From Balamuthia mandrillaris (lineage: Eukaryota > Discosea > Longamoebia > Balamuthiidae): a stretch of DNA of 64,000 bases. The notes beneath the pieces are model-generated. The model searched no databases. It was given only the letters and a program-made list of their open reading frames with translations, and was not told the origin of the DNA. The translations under genes and the position numbers were made by a program. This document shows positions 1-11,942 of the stretch, one piece after another. Within the stretch, counting starts at the first letter, position 1. Every line of letters starts with the position of its first letter. The stretch lies in the NCBI GenBank assembly GCA_031835245.1, contig JAVKOQ010000132.1, positions 62,001 through 126,000 of the forward strand, written 5' to 3'.

Positions 1-1668
1 TCCTTCCTCTCCTTCCTCTCCTTCTTCTCCCTCTTGCCCCGCTTGCCCTCATACCTGCGATGGTTCCTGCCCTTGTCCTTGGGCGCCTTGCTGTCCCTCT
101 TGCGGCGCCACAGAGCAATCTCTTGCTGCTTGAAATAGCGGCGGTCCTCCTCGTCCACTAGCACCAGATTCAGGTAGTACTTCAGCGAGAACTTGTTGTG
201 AATGTTGCGGTAAGTTGGCGTCAGGTCGAACGGCGCCAAGAACAATCGGATAGGGATTGACTCGCCTAAGAAAAAAAAAGAAGTCAGAAAAGAAAGAAGG
301 AATAGAAGAGAAGAAGAAAGAGAACCTCGAACAGGAGCGCCATCCATAATCTCGAATTTAGTCACGGTCTCGCTCTCATTGTACAGGTTAGGGCCTTCGT
401 TGTTTAAGAAAAAAAATCAATATTTAACAAGGTTAACTTTTTTTAGGGGGAGAAGAGAAGCAAGAGAGAGAGAAGAAAGTTACCAGAGCCAGTTGATTCT
501 CGTTTGATAAGAGCGATTTCCATGTGCTTAATCTTGATTCGGACGAGGAGGAAATAGATTTTACCGATGATAACGTCCTTCAGGTAGTATTTGGAGCGGT
601 TGTACTCAAACTCAATGTGAAGACAGTCCTCTATGCCTACCTCCATCTTGATGCCGTTGTTGATCTCCGGTAAGCTTTGGTAGTTGTGCACCCAAAACTC
701 CTTCTCCATTGTCACCGTGGAGGCAAACCCTCGCTTAACGGTTAAACGCAAAAAGTACCTGCAATTATTCAACCATCAAACAATTATAAATTGTTTATGT
801 GCTTCCTCAAAGAAGCGAGAGAATATAGCGAGAGAAAGAAAGGCTACCTGAGGCGAACGTTGATGCCGTTGTAGGACTCGTACTGCTTCTCAGCATTGGC
901 AAAATCAAACTCAAACTCTTTGCTGGCCAACAACTCTCCAGCTGGCGCAAGCTCCTTCACCAACGAAGTGAACTCATAGTTGTTTCCTCGTTCATAAAAC
1001 ATTTCTGTATAAGTGTTTTAAAAAAACAAATAAGAATCGAGTAAAATCAATCATCAAAAGAAGAAAAAATAAGAGAAAGGAACGAGAAGAGGGTTGAACG
1101 AAGAGGAGGGACGAAGAAGCGAGAAGCGAGAAGAGAGAGGGAGAGAGAGGGTGCGAAACGCGGGCGGGGGATGAGAGAATAGAAAAAAGAGGAGGCAAGG
1201 CTTAGAGTGAAAGAGAAGAGAGAGAGAGAGAGAGAGAGAGAACAAATGTGTGTGTTTTTTTTTTACCGATTTGTCCGATGAGTTCAATGGTGATGCCCTG
1301 GTGCTCCAGTTTTTTGCCCTCCTTGGGGATAACCCTGGCCACGCCCTTCACGGACTCGTTGCCAATGTAAAGGGGCAACTTCTCGCTGCCATTGTCCAGC
1401 TGCACCTCAATGTGTTTTCGAGTGTCGGAATCGGCGAGCTGAATGTCGAGCGTACAGCTCGGCGCAAACAAAAAGGCCTTTTTTTAAAACCATTTTCAAA
1501 AAGTTGGTAAGAAAAAAAAGAAGATCGCAACAAAGAACTTTTAAAAAATCGGGATACAATCGAAGGAAAAAACAAAAATAAAAAAAAATATTTGCTACTC
1601 GATGAAAAAAAATCTTTGCTCAAAGCAAAAAAGAATAGAAAAACCTCATCACGCGCAATACTCACCAT
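1..1668 (-). CDS. VPS26: VPS26 retromer subunit (3' end beyond window)
   Basis: Arrestin-fold subunit of the endosomal retromer, which recycles cargo from endosomes to the Golgi. Exons (transcript order): 1666-1668, 1267-1477, 848-1004, 484-758, 326-394 and 1-265, about 326 residues before the window edge. Family signatures are read in order: [74 protein letters not shown] and [19 protein letters not shown]. These match animal and plant VPS26 almost block for block, and all splice phases agree. The first coding exon appears to be the ATG alone, followed at once by a GTGAGT donor; the next exon opens with A-F-L-F-A-P-S-C. The only alternative is a non-ATG start. The C-terminal part becomes lysine/arginine rich before the edge. 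Family identity is very sure; the one-codon exon is inference. Confidence 0.93.
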
Positions 1669-2006
1669 GTTGTTTTTTTTAAAACAAAAAAAAAAAAAGC
1701 GAGCGAGGCAAAAAGAAAGGCAGAGCGCACAAAAGGCAGTGGCCGCGAAGAGAAAAGCGAGGGCAAAAAACAGAAAGAACTTTCTTGGTCGTTCCTCCTC
1801 CTCCTCTTCTTCTCTTCCCCCTTTTCGACCCCCCAACCAAAAAAAAAATAATAGCACGGTATTTTTTTCTGCGGACGGATAATTATCTCCTGTCCTCTCT
1901 CGTATCCCTAAATACATGTCGTCACGAATAACAGCGATCTCCTGTCCTTGATCATGTACTCTCTCTTGTCCTCCTTTGCTCTCTCACATCCTCTCTCATG
2001 TCTTGA
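1669..2006. other. Intergenic: VPS26 upstream region / NB-ARC gene 3' flank
   Basis: Low-complexity AT- and A-rich spacer between two genes on the minus strand. It should hold the VPS26 promoter. A GACGACATG word (minus strand, near 1918-1926) resembles words seen upstream of other genes in this window. No further ORF or RNA is supported. Confidence 0.5.
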
Positions 2007-5000
2007 CTAGTCTCTCCGTTTATTTTGTTCTCTTCCTTGGACTTGTTTGCTGTGGTGTGCTTCTTCTTCGTCTTTGTTCTCTCTTGTTGCTCCTTCGTTT
2101 GTCGTTGCGGTGCTCGCGAGGTCGCTCCACAGGTGTTGCAATTGCTCCAGAGTAATCTGAGACAAAGAAGGAGTGGAAGATGAAGAAGAGGAGGGAGGAG
2201 GAAAAGCGGGTGAAGAAGAAGGAGGAGAAGAAGAACTAGAAGAAGAAACAACAGGAGACTTCTCCGAGCTACAAACAGGGAACGGCACCGTAGGAGGATG
2301 CGGGCAATGCTGGAGAGCCGAGAGCACCAACTCGCTCCACCCCTTTTTCTCAAGAGCGCTCAACTCCGCGTCGTATCTTTGCAAGAAGAAGTACAGGTGC
2401 TTGGTCAAGTCGAACGTGAGACAAGGAAAACCCTTTCTCCGTTGCTCCAACTCAGCTTCCATCTTGGCATCTTGCTCTTGCACCAGAACGTTGAGCTCTC
2501 TTTCGAGCCTCGTCTCCGCTTTCTCTTGTTCTGCCTCCAGGTCTATTTCCTTCGCGGAAGGAGACAAAGAAGAGTGAGAAAGGGTTCCTTTCTCTCCTTC
2601 TTCTGTAGAAGGAGAAGAAGGAGATGATAAAGGAGAAGAGTAGAATGCTAATTCGAGTTCTAAGATGAAACGGAGAGAAGCCTCGTAGTTCTGCATTTCG
2701 TCCTGAAACAGTCTCATTGCAAGCGACAAGTTGGCTTTGCGCTTCTTTCTTTCCTTTTCTTCCTCCTCCTCACTCCCTTCCTCTTCTTTTTCTCGTTCTT
2801 GATCATTCCTATCACCCAACCTTGGGCAAGCGCTCTGTTCCTTCTTTCTCTCACTTTCTTCTAATTTCTCTTCCTCCTTCTCTTCCTCTTCTGTATCCTC
2901 TTTTTCTTCATCCTCTTCATAATCTTCTTCATCCTCTTTTTCTTCATCTTCCTCATCGTCATCCTCGTCCACATCGAGGTCAAGCTCCAGCCGTCCATCT
3001 CTCTTTGTAAAAGAGCTCTTGTGCGGCAACTCCAACAAGTGCAACAAGTACTTCTCCATGTACTCCACAAAACGCAGCTTCCACACGGCGCTCTTGAGCT
3101 CTCCTTTCTTTCCTTGTAAGCTCAGCTGCTTCCTGCAGAACAACCGCAGAAGGTCGTTCATCTTGTATCGCATGCTGGCCTCGTCAAAGTCCAACAGACT
3201 ATAGTCCAACAGGATGCCCAACGCGTTGACCGTTCTTTCGTAGCTGAGCGGCAGAGGGCCGAATGCAAAGACAGCATCGACAGTGGCGCTGTCAAAGGTG
3301 GCAGGAAAGACCACACTGAGCGCGAGGAGAGCTGCCTCTCGGATCCACAGCGGATAATGAAGGAAGCTGGTGCGGAAACTGCTCTCCACGAGCTCCAAGC
3401 GAAGGGCCTCATCTTGGCGCAGCTGTTGGATGAGCAGCTGAGGGGTGAGATTGGGATGTCTCTTTAGGGTGCTGCCAACCATTCGTAGAGCCAAGGGAAG
3501 CCCTCCGCAAAGGGAAGCAATCACTCTGGCTTGCTTTCGAGAAAGAAGATGAGGACGACGAAGGTGATGATCACGAGAGTAACGGGGATGAGAATCGGTT
3601 TCAGAAGCTGCCACGACGGAGAGAAGCAACTCGGTGGCATCCTCTTCCTTGAGGGCTGTCAGACGAATGCTCAGAGTGGCATCGCTGCTAAGATGGTCCA
3701 TGGTTGCTAGATCAAGGTTTCTCCTTGAAGTGACTAAGGCGAGGCATCGCTTCGCCGTTGCTGGTAACAACCCTGCGATTTGGTTGGGCGTACCTACGTT
3801 CTCTATCAAGAGAATGCAGGACAAGCCAGAGAAGCAGCTCTCGTAGAGTCCTTTCATCTCTCGTTCTTCCTCCTTTAGCTTTTCTTCTTCTTTCTTTGCC
3901 TCTTCTCCTTCTGTCGCTACTTCTCCTCTTTTATCGTTTTTGCTGAAGAGAAGAGGTAAAGTAGGATAGACCGTGCGAATGACGCCTAGCATGGCGTCGC
4001 GCAGGGAGACAAAGGAATGAGGAGAGACACCTTTCAAGTCGATGAGAACGTGACGATCGGGATAGAGGCTGCTGAACTCTACTGCCAGTCTTCTCGCAAG
4101 AGCAGACTTGCCAACTACAGGTAGGCCGAACAGCAGCACCACTTTGGTAGAAGGGCCGAAAAAAGAGGAGAATGAAGAAGAAGATGGAGACGAAGAAATG
4201 GAGGCGCAGTTGATTTTGTTATCGTGGAAGACAAACTGGCGGATACGTTGGATCTCTTCTTCGCGACCGATAAAGTCGTGAGGAACGCCGAGCTTGTAGC
4301 CGTAGATAGGCATGGTGGTGCCTTGTTTTACGGGCTTCCTCTTTCCTTTTCTTCCTTCCCTTTCTGTCTGCTCTTTCTTTTCCTTTTCATCTCCGCCTTT
4401 ACCATCCGATTCGTGTAGTTGACGTAGTTTTGGCGCTTGAACAGGAAGCAACTGCTTTTCATAAAACGGTCGGCCCATTCTCTTCCGTTCTTCAATCATG
4501 GTAGCATCCATACTATACACACTGCCAGAGCGCCGAATGTAGGCTCTCTCCTCCATATAATACTGTACAGTAGAAGGAGAGGAGGGATTCATTTCCTCTC
4601 TGTGCACCGTGCGAAAGTAGACGGGAGCACGGCCTCGAAGGACGTGCACTTCCACCACGTACAAGTTGGAGAGGTTCTTTGGATTGGGAATGCTTTCCGC
4701 GGGGGCTTCCTCTTCTTCCTCGCTCTCTCCCTCCCACCGCGGTCCATCCTCTTCTCTTCCAGCCGCGGGTCTTTCTTCTTGCTTGTAGTCACCATCATTG
4801 TTTTTCTCCTCTTTTTCGTGTCCTTCTTCCTCGTCGTCCTCTGCTTCAGTTCCAGAAGAAGAAGAAGAAGAGGAGGAGGAGGAGTAATCAGCGCCTGGAG
4901 GAGCTATAGAGGCATCGCTCCAAGACTTACTTCTCCTTCGTTTGGATGTATCCGCTTCGGAGTGGATCGGTTGACGCGCTCGAAGCAACTTTTGAGCTTT

Positions 5001-6434
5001 GTACTTTTTCTTGTTGTTGCTATTTCGACGATTCATTTGACTGTTGGAACGCCTTCTTGGTGTTGTTGCCCGATAGTTCTCGTCCATCTGAGAACGGTAT
5101 TGTTGCTTTCCTCGGCCACTCCACATCTTCTTTTTTCGTTTGTTGAGTTGTTTCATTCTTTGGTTTGTGGCCTTCAAGCGACTGCGAAGCACTTCCACTT
5201 TTACAAACTCGACGCGAACCAAGTAGGGATCTACTTGTGGTTTATAGCCTTGGAATTGTTAATGTTAGAAAGAAGAAAGAACGCAGAGGTAAGAAGAAAC
5301 AAAAAAACAATTCTAAGAAAAAAAACAGAAGAAAACGAACTGCTGACAACAGAGTCTATCCTCAATCGAAGATCGTCTCTGTGTTTACGATGCAGCGGAA
5401 GGCCGAGGATAACGCCATCGTCTCGCACTCCAAAGTAGATGGTTCCGCCTTCCGTGTTAAGGAATGCATTTATGTATTTCTGTTGCACGAATGAAAAGGA
5501 GTAGAAGAGAAGAACAAAAGAGGAGAAGAGCGAATCAGAGACGTGAAGAAGAAGAAGAAGAAGAAGAAGAAGAAGAGAAGAGAGAAGAGAGAATAGAAAA
5601 GAAGAGAAGAGAGAGAAGAGAGAAGAGAGTAGGGAACGATGACGAGAACGATGGCGAGAGAAGAGAGAAGAATACCTGGCAATACTTTGTGATGGTAGGA
5701 ATAGGGTTCCTACTGTGTTGCACCGCTTTGAACTCATGCTCGACGTCTTCCTCCTGCCAAAGTCTCTCCCCATAGACATAAGTCCTCTCCTGCTGCTTTT
5801 CTTTCTGCTGCCGTTCGTCTCCTCCTTCGTCTGCTTCTTCTTCCGCTTGTGTGCCATTGTTCTTCGCTACCGCCACTCCTTCGTCTTCTTCTGCTTCCCT
5901 CTCTGTCTCTTTTGCTTTCTTGGTTTTGCTCACCTCTTTGCTTTGTGGTGCATCCTTGTGGACTTTCTTCGTTGCCTTTTGCTCTTCTCTCGCTTTTGTG
6001 CTGAGCGACGACGACGACGAAGCAGAGTGAGGAGGCAACGTTACCATCAGATGCGGCGTGTTCTTCTTCCGCTGCATCTTCCCATTAGTTTCATCTCTCT
6101 TCTTTGGCTTCTTCTCGCCTTCCTCCTCTATTTCCTCCTCCACCTTGCCGTCCTCTCCGCTCTCAGCTAACACAGCAAACAACGAAGGTTGAACGGGCGC
6201 TTCCCCCTCTCTTCTCTCCTCTTCGCTTTCTTCCTCCTCTTCCTCTTCCTCTTCCTCCTCTTCGTCGCTCTCTTCATCGGCGGCGCCGAGGAATTGGTTT
6301 TGGGAGAGCGGCAACGGACTGGGCTGACGCCTGACTTTCAGGTGGGCTCTGAAAGGCTGTGCAGGGTGCGCTGCAGCGCCAGGCCTCCTCTTGGCCTCTT
6401 GCCCCGTCCTTGCTTCTTCCTCGTCGTCGCTCAT
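2007..6434 (-). CDS. Schlafen-type AlbA_2 + NB-ARC (STAND NTPase) fusion protein
   Basis: Exons 5676-6434, 5341-5479 and 2007-5248 give about 1379 residues. Residues 1-215 are acidic and low complexity. A Schlafen AlbA_2 domain starts near 221 (EHEFKAVQHS, then AFLNTEGGTIYFGVRDDG and GLPLHRKHRDDL) and resumes near 495-548 (VHVLRGRAPVYFRT, YIRRSGSVYS) after a long basic/acidic insert. An NB-ARC NTPase follows at about 620-990: FIGREEEI, P-loop GLPVVGKSA (about 674-681), Walker B-like CILLIEN, ALVTSRR and CGGLPLALRMVG. The C-terminus holds further acidic inserts and helical segments but no recognisable LRR, WD40 or TPR sensor. By family knowledge STAND NTPases are ligand-triggered oligomeric switches and Schlafen AlbA_2 binds nucleic acid, so a nucleic-acid-sensing or immune role is plausible but inferred. 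Introns carry CT tracts on the sense strand. Confidence 0.82.
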
Positions 6435-6747
6435 CTCTTCTTTGTTCTCTCTTTGCTCTTTTGTGCCGACACAATACTGTGAGTGTGGAATTCTTTGCTG
6501 GCATCATTTGTCCAGATGAGATCATGTGATTCTCGTTAGACCGATCCTAACGGCAATGGAGCCTCTTCCTTTCCACACATGTGAGGTCCAACTGCGATTT
6601 TTGATGACGGGCGAATATTGTCCAGTATCAGGCACCAAAGATAAACTGAAGTACGGAGGACAAAAACAAGGCAAATAACGAACGCTTCCCAATCGCCTTG
6701 CAACCAATCAAACCAAAAAAAAAGTAGTAAGCGAAAGAAGAAGAAAG
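6435..6747. promoter_or_regulatory. Divergent intergenic region (313 bp)
   Basis: Lies between the start codons of the Schlafen/NB-ARC gene (leftward) and the small membrane protein gene (rightward), so it should contain both promoters. No TATA box or other element can be assigned with confidence. Confidence 0.4.
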
Positions 6748-7280
6748 ATGGGAGGAGGACCGCGATTCCCTGCTCCCAAATGGGTGTGGACTCCCTTTGG
6801 CGGCTGGTGGCCACACGACAACGTCCCCAACAAAGCCCGCAGCGCCGTGCTTGCAACGACCTTCTTCGTGGGCGCATTTGCGGCCGTCTTCTCGTTTTCC
6901 GCTTCCCGAGAGGTCCGTTCGTTTTAAAATCAATCAATCCTCTGCTACTTTTTTTTTCACTCGTTCCCTCTCATCAAACCTAACGCTCTTCTCGAACGAC
7001 AGAAGCGACCGCGGCCTAATCAGATGATCCCCTTGCCTTCGCAACGGTGGTGCAAACGCACGCTGGAGGACGACCCCAATTACTACGCCAAGCGCGAGGC
7101 GTACCTCAAAAGCAAGAAGCCTTGGGCTAAAAGGTTTGTCTTTTTATGCTCTCTTCTCTCTCTCTCTCTCTCTCTCTCTCCTTCAAATAATGCAACGTCT
7201 TATTTTTAATCGTTCCGCTATTGCTCAAACAAAGGTTGTTGCCAGATTCTTGGGTGGGAGAAGAACATCATCACCACTAA
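6748..7280 (+). CDS. Small single-pass membrane protein, possible mitochondrial inner-membrane subunit
   Basis: Exons 6748-6912, 7003-7133 and 7235-7280 give about 113 residues. The N-terminus MGGGPRFPAPKWVWTPFGGW is followed by one hydrophobic segment (about residues 32-50, ATTFFVGAFAAVFSF) and a basic C-terminal half with PSQRWCKRT, ending in a run of four His. The Pro/Trp-rich N-terminus, single membrane span and charged tail resemble small respiratory-chain accessory subunits, but I cannot name a family with certainty. A downstream plus-strand reading near 7512-7568 looks exon-like, but it is antisense to the RAD51AP1 C-terminus and was discarded. Confidence 0.6.
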
Positions 7281-7497
7281 AGAGAACAATTATCTTTCTT
7301 TCTTTCTTTCTCTTTCTCCTTCGTTCTGCTCTCTCTGTTCTCTCTCTCTCTCTCTCTCTCTCTCCTTATCGGTTTGTTTTCTGCGGTTTGTGTGTTTTGT
7401 TTGGAAAAAAACGGAGACAAATGTGTTTTTGTTTTTGTGGTTCTTCTTTTCTCTTCTTTTCTTTTCTCTTCTGTTTGTGTTGTTGTTGTCGTTGTTT

Positions 7498-8975
7498 TTA
7501 TGTTTTGGAAGTGGGATGCAGAGACTTGGTTGGACGTGAACTTCGGGAAAGACCGAGCCTTCGTTTGACGGGAGAGGTCACCCCACTTCCTCCTGTGGAG
7601 GAGGAGGATGCTTTGGAAGCTAGTGGACTCTTGAAAGGCTTCTTCGCTGGTGCGGCTGTTTAAAACAAACCAGAGGAAGAGGGAATGGTTTTTTAGAAGG
7701 AGAAAGAAAAGGGAAGAGGAAGAGGAAGAAGAAGAGAGGAAGAAGAAAACGAACCTGAAGCGGTTTTTGTGGCAGCAGGCGATTTTTTGGTGGTAGAAGC
7801 GGAGGCTTTGGTGGTTGTTGCTGTTGACTTCGCTCGTTTCTGTCGGAGCGAGAGAGAGAGCAGAGAGAGAGCAGAGAGCAGAGAGAATGAGCAAACAGAG
7901 GAAAGAGGGAAGAGCTGAGAGTCAAGAGTACCGAGGGCGTGGAGGTTGTTTTCTTTGTAGGGGCTTGCTTTCGTTTCTTTTCAGGCTTGAACTCATTTTC
8001 AGACCCTTCCTCCTCTTCTTCCTCCTTTTCTTCCTCCTCCTCTTCCTCCTCTTCCTCTGCTTTTTGTTTTTTCTCGTCCTCCTGCCCCGCTTCTTCTTCC
8101 TCTTCCTCACCCTCTTCCTTTGATTTTTTCTCTTCCGGCTCCTTCTCCTCTTCTTCCTCCTCCTTATCCATCTCTGCGGTTTCTTCTTTCTTCGCCTCGG
8201 CGTCAGCGCCTTTCTTCTCTTCCACCTTTGTTGCTGCTGCCGCTGCAGTTCCGTTAGCAGAAGTCTTCTTCTTCGTTGGTAGCGCTCTTTTCTTTGCAGG
8301 CAATTGAGGCTTCTCTGCCGGCTCTTTCTCCTCCTCTTCGTTCTTGGCCGTCTTTTTATCTTCTCCCTCTTCCTCTCCTCCTTTGTCTTCTTTCTTAGCG
8401 GTGGTCGCTTTTGTTGTGCGACGCGATCTGGCCGTTGTCTTTGCTGCGCCCTCCTCTCCCTCTCCCGCCTTCTTTCTCGGCGCTCGGGTCGTTGTGCTCC
8501 TCTTCTTCTTCGTTTCGGCTTTCTCCTCCCCCTCTCCACCTTCCTCCTCTCCCGTCTTCTTCTTTCTTGATCTGCTGCTGCTGCTCTTGGCGGCAGGTTT
8601 CTTTTTGGTAGTGGCAGCGGCGGAGGAGGGCTTCTTTTTCTTCTTCTTGACAAAGTCGTCCTCCTCGCAGTCTTCCATGCGGAAGGGCTCGTCCTCCTCG
8701 TCCTCCGCGTCCGGCACAAAGTCCTCCTCAGCGTCTTTGCGAGACTCGGCGTCCCAATCCGCCTCCTCGTCCTCCTCAGCGTCCTTGCTCTTCTTTTTCC
8801 TCGTCGTCGATCGGCTTTTCTTTGCCGTGCCTCCTCCTCCCGCTTCATCCATTGCCTCTTGGTGCTGTTCCTCCTCCTCTTCCTCCTCCTCCGAGCCGCT
8901 CAACTCAAAGTCGTCCTTGTAGTTGACCACTTTGGTCTGTCTTCGTGGCCGGTTGGCCGAAATCGAGAACGCCAT
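7498..8975 (-). CDS. RAD51AP1: RAD51-associated protein 1 homologue
   Basis: Exons 7932-8975, 7755-7839 and 7498-7655 give about 428 residues. The N-terminus has the basic NRPRRQTKVVNYKDD block followed by an acidic stretch, as in animal RAD51AP1 (basic residues, VNY, then acidic). The middle is very low complexity, alternating Lys/Ala and Glu runs. The last exon encodes RRLGLSRSSRPTKSLHP at about residues 408-424, which matches the C-terminal RAD51-binding motif of RAD51AP1 (LGLSR...KPLHP spacing). In the known family this protein binds DNA and stimulates RAD51 or DMC1 strand invasion. It is transcribed divergently from MND1, another recombinase accessory factor. Low complexity makes the middle uninformative; the two termini carry the assignment. 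Confidence 0.82.
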
Positions 8976-9390
8976 TGAGGGGTTTTGTTTTTTATATTAT
9001 TTCGGTCCCACAAGATCGCTGCCTGATGATGCTATATCAAAAAAAAAAACAAGCAACAAAAATGAATAAAAAAAAAAGGGAGGAGTGAGGCTGAGTGGTT
9101 GGAGAGAGAACAGAAGGCAACAACACCTAGTACGTGCCCTTCTTCCCCTGATAACAACAAAAAGAAGAAGCGGTTCTTCGCTAAACAGCCGCTTGCTCGC
9201 TCTCGGCCTTATTTTTTTTTTGTTGCTTTTGGTTTGTGTGTGACCCAAAATTTTTCTAAGAAATTTTTCCAGACCATAAAAATTTTCCAAGTATTATTTT
9301 CCCCCAACGCAAAAAAAAAAAGTTGGTAGCCACCAAGTTAACGGCTGTTGCGTGCACACAGAGAAACCCTTTTGTTGAGGAAACGAGAAG
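8976..9390. promoter_or_regulatory. Shared divergent promoter region of RAD51AP1 and MND1
   Basis: The 415-bp spacer lies between the RAD51AP1 start codon (8975, minus) and the MND1 start codon (9391, plus). It is AT-rich with poly-A/T runs. It contains no ORF of note. Co-regulation of the pair is inferred from geometry alone. Confidence 0.5.
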
Positions 9391-9405
9391 ATGGTAGTGT
9401 ACCGG

Positions 9406-9436
<31 letters not shown>

Positions 9437-9990
9437 TGTTTTGTCAGTGGTTGTCTCTGTTTTTCATCGCTACGTGTTTGTTGGTGGTGTAGGTGCTGCG
9501 TGTGCTCCTCATGATGATCTTTTTTGCTCACTACGCTTTTTTTTTTGTGGGGGGGTGATTGATGGTCGCGACCACCGCATTGGATTCATAGTCACGCAAG
9601 AAAGGACTTTCGTACGAGGAAAAGCGCGTGCGGATGTTGGAACTCTTTCACGAAACTGTAACGTGAGCCCCACCTCATTTTTTGTTTTTTTTCTTGTCGC
9701 TTACTTTATTTTTGTTATTTGTTCATCCTGGCAGAAATCCGTGTACACACTCCAAGAGCTCGAGAAAGTGGCCAAGAAGGAGAAAGGCATCATCCCGCAG
9801 GCAGTCAAAGAGGTGGCCGCCAGCTTGGTCGACGATGCCGACGTACAGTTGGACAAGATTGGCACCTCCAACTATTATTGGTCATTCCCTAGCCAAAATA
9901 TGATCGTGGTACGTTTGCTTTTGTTCTCTTTCTCTCTCTCTCTCTCTCTCCCCTCTCCTCCTTCTCTTCGCTCTTATTTATTCTTTTCGG

Positions 9991-10032
<42 letters not shown>

Positions 10033-10698
10033 CTTATCGTTTCTTATCGTTTCTTATCGTTTCTTTCTTGTCGTTTCTTTCTTTCTTTCTTTCTCGTCTC
10101 ATCATCCTTTTTGACAATGACCCTTTCTTGACTTTTACTTTCCTTCTGTTTTTCCCCTTTAGAAAAACAACATCCTGCATAAGCTTCAAGCTGAGGTAGA
10201 TGCACTCAAGCGCAAACTTACGGAGATGCAGGAGCAAGAGAGCACCCTGTTGGCTGGACGTGAGGAATCGGTTCGTTGTTGTCATCCGAAGTGAAACAAT
10301 CTACGAAGTCTGCGTTTAACCAAATGCAATGTCTGTATGTTTTCTTTTCTACAGGGGGAAAGAACAGCAAAGCTCGCTCACTTGGCTGAGCTGCAGCAAC
10401 GGAATGACCAGTTGAGAGAAGAGCTGCAAAAATATTCTGAGTTTGATCCAGACATGATTGCTGATATGGGTACTTTCCTTCCTTCCTTCTCTCTTTCTCT
10501 TCACGCACGACTAGTTCTTCTTACATGTTTTCCGAACCTATTACAGAGGCCGACACAAAAGAAGCAGTGGAGGCAGCCAATCGATGGACTGATAACATCT
10601 TTGCATTGCGGGACTGGTGCAACGAAAAGTTCAACATTGAGAAAGATGCCTTTGACAAGAACTTTGGTATTCCCTCCGAGTTTGATTACCTTGAATAA
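9391..10698 (+). CDS. MND1: Meiotic nuclear division protein 1
   Basis: Partner of HOP2; the heterodimer stimulates DMC1/RAD51 strand exchange in meiosis. Exons 9391-9393, 9592-9657, 9735-9908, 10163-10270, 10355-10469 and 10547-10698 give 205 residues, the usual family length. Signatures: SRKKGLSYEEKRVRMLELF, EKGIIPQAVKEV, KIGTSNYYWSFPS (winged helix), a coiled coil from about 84 to 150, then NRWTDNIFALRDW and FGIPSEFDYLE at the C-terminus. Exon 1 is only the ATG, followed by a GT donor; the next exon has an in-frame stop just before it, so a spliced start is required. Presence of MND1 implies a meiotic recombination toolkit. Confidence 0.96.
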
Positions 10699-10848
10699 AA
10701 GGAGGTGTAACAAAGCTTCTCTCTTCTTTCTTCTTTGTACAAAAAAGGTTTGTTTTCAGTTCACTTTGTTATGTCTCATTCCATTCTACTAACCATGTTT
10801 TCTTTTAGTCCCATCGAATGATAAATTAGTTGGTTTTACATTGTTGAA

Positions 10849-10888
<40 letters not shown>

Positions 10889-10914
10889 AGAAGATTGGTG
10901 GGTAGGTCAGTGCG

Positions 10915-11901
10915 TTATCCGACTTGGCTGAAGTCTGAGCCTTTAGGTTCTCTTTGTACAGAAAGGGTGTAAAGCTCCTTTTAATCACGTATGTATCGTT
11001 TTGTTTTGTAGTTTTTTTGTTAACCAAAACTTCAAACAAAAGAAAACAAACGTACGTACTTTGTCTCCACAAGCAGGAAGTTGATACAAGAAGGAGTGAA
11101 GCGGTTCCAAAACGTCAAACGTGTAGGGCGTTTGCTGGTAGACTTGGATCTCTTGGATGACCCTATTCACCAACACTCGCTTGTTGAAGTTGATCAATCC
11201 ATCCAACGTGTCTGGGTTTCCGTCTTCGATGAATGTCAAATCCGTAAGATAAACTCCTCTTTGTTGTTTCATTTGTCGTTTAGTCATTACGAACAAAGCA
11301 CGAGAGCGAAAGAGAGAGGAAGAATGTACAAGAAAGGCATCAATGGCGTTGGCGACCGGTGAAGCTCCTCTCGATAGTTGAAGTATGACCTCTCGGGATT
11401 CATCAAAGACTCTACTTTTGCAAACACCTATTTTTTTCACCCAAACGAGCATCAGCGAATTTGCCCCTTCTTAGGTACGTTTTGTTTTTTTTTTTCTATC
11501 TTGCGTTTACCTCTTTCCGTTTACTTTTTAGCTGCCCTTTGGTATGTCGTAACCTAGCCACCGCTGACATGTTTATGCCAGCTATTATGCCCATCAACGT
11601 GTTGAAGTTTCGTTGCTTCCACAAACACTGTGCAACGCAGACCATAAGAAGAAAAGAAACAAGCGAAGCAAGGAAGAGGACTTACTTCAGCCACTTGAAT
11701 GAACTTGCTAAGCACAGATGTTCGCTGTTTTCTCTTCTCGGGCCAGAGAATCATGCTTGCCACCCAGAAGGATGTTCTGTTCAGGCGATCAATAAGACCC
11801 CTCACGTTTGTCGCTCTGTACCGCAAGCGTGGCTTGTTCCAACTCTGCTGCAACAATTCCAACGGCTTGTTTGTGCCTGGGAGTTAGTTTCTTCCCTTGG
11901 T

Positions 11902-11942
<41 letters not shown>

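Noticed and set aside
7512-7568. Exon-like plus-strand reading WDAETWLDVNFGKDRAFV as last exon of the small membrane protein gene
   Set aside because: It is exactly antisense to the RAD51AP1 C-terminal motif, which has family support; the small protein ends properly at 7280.
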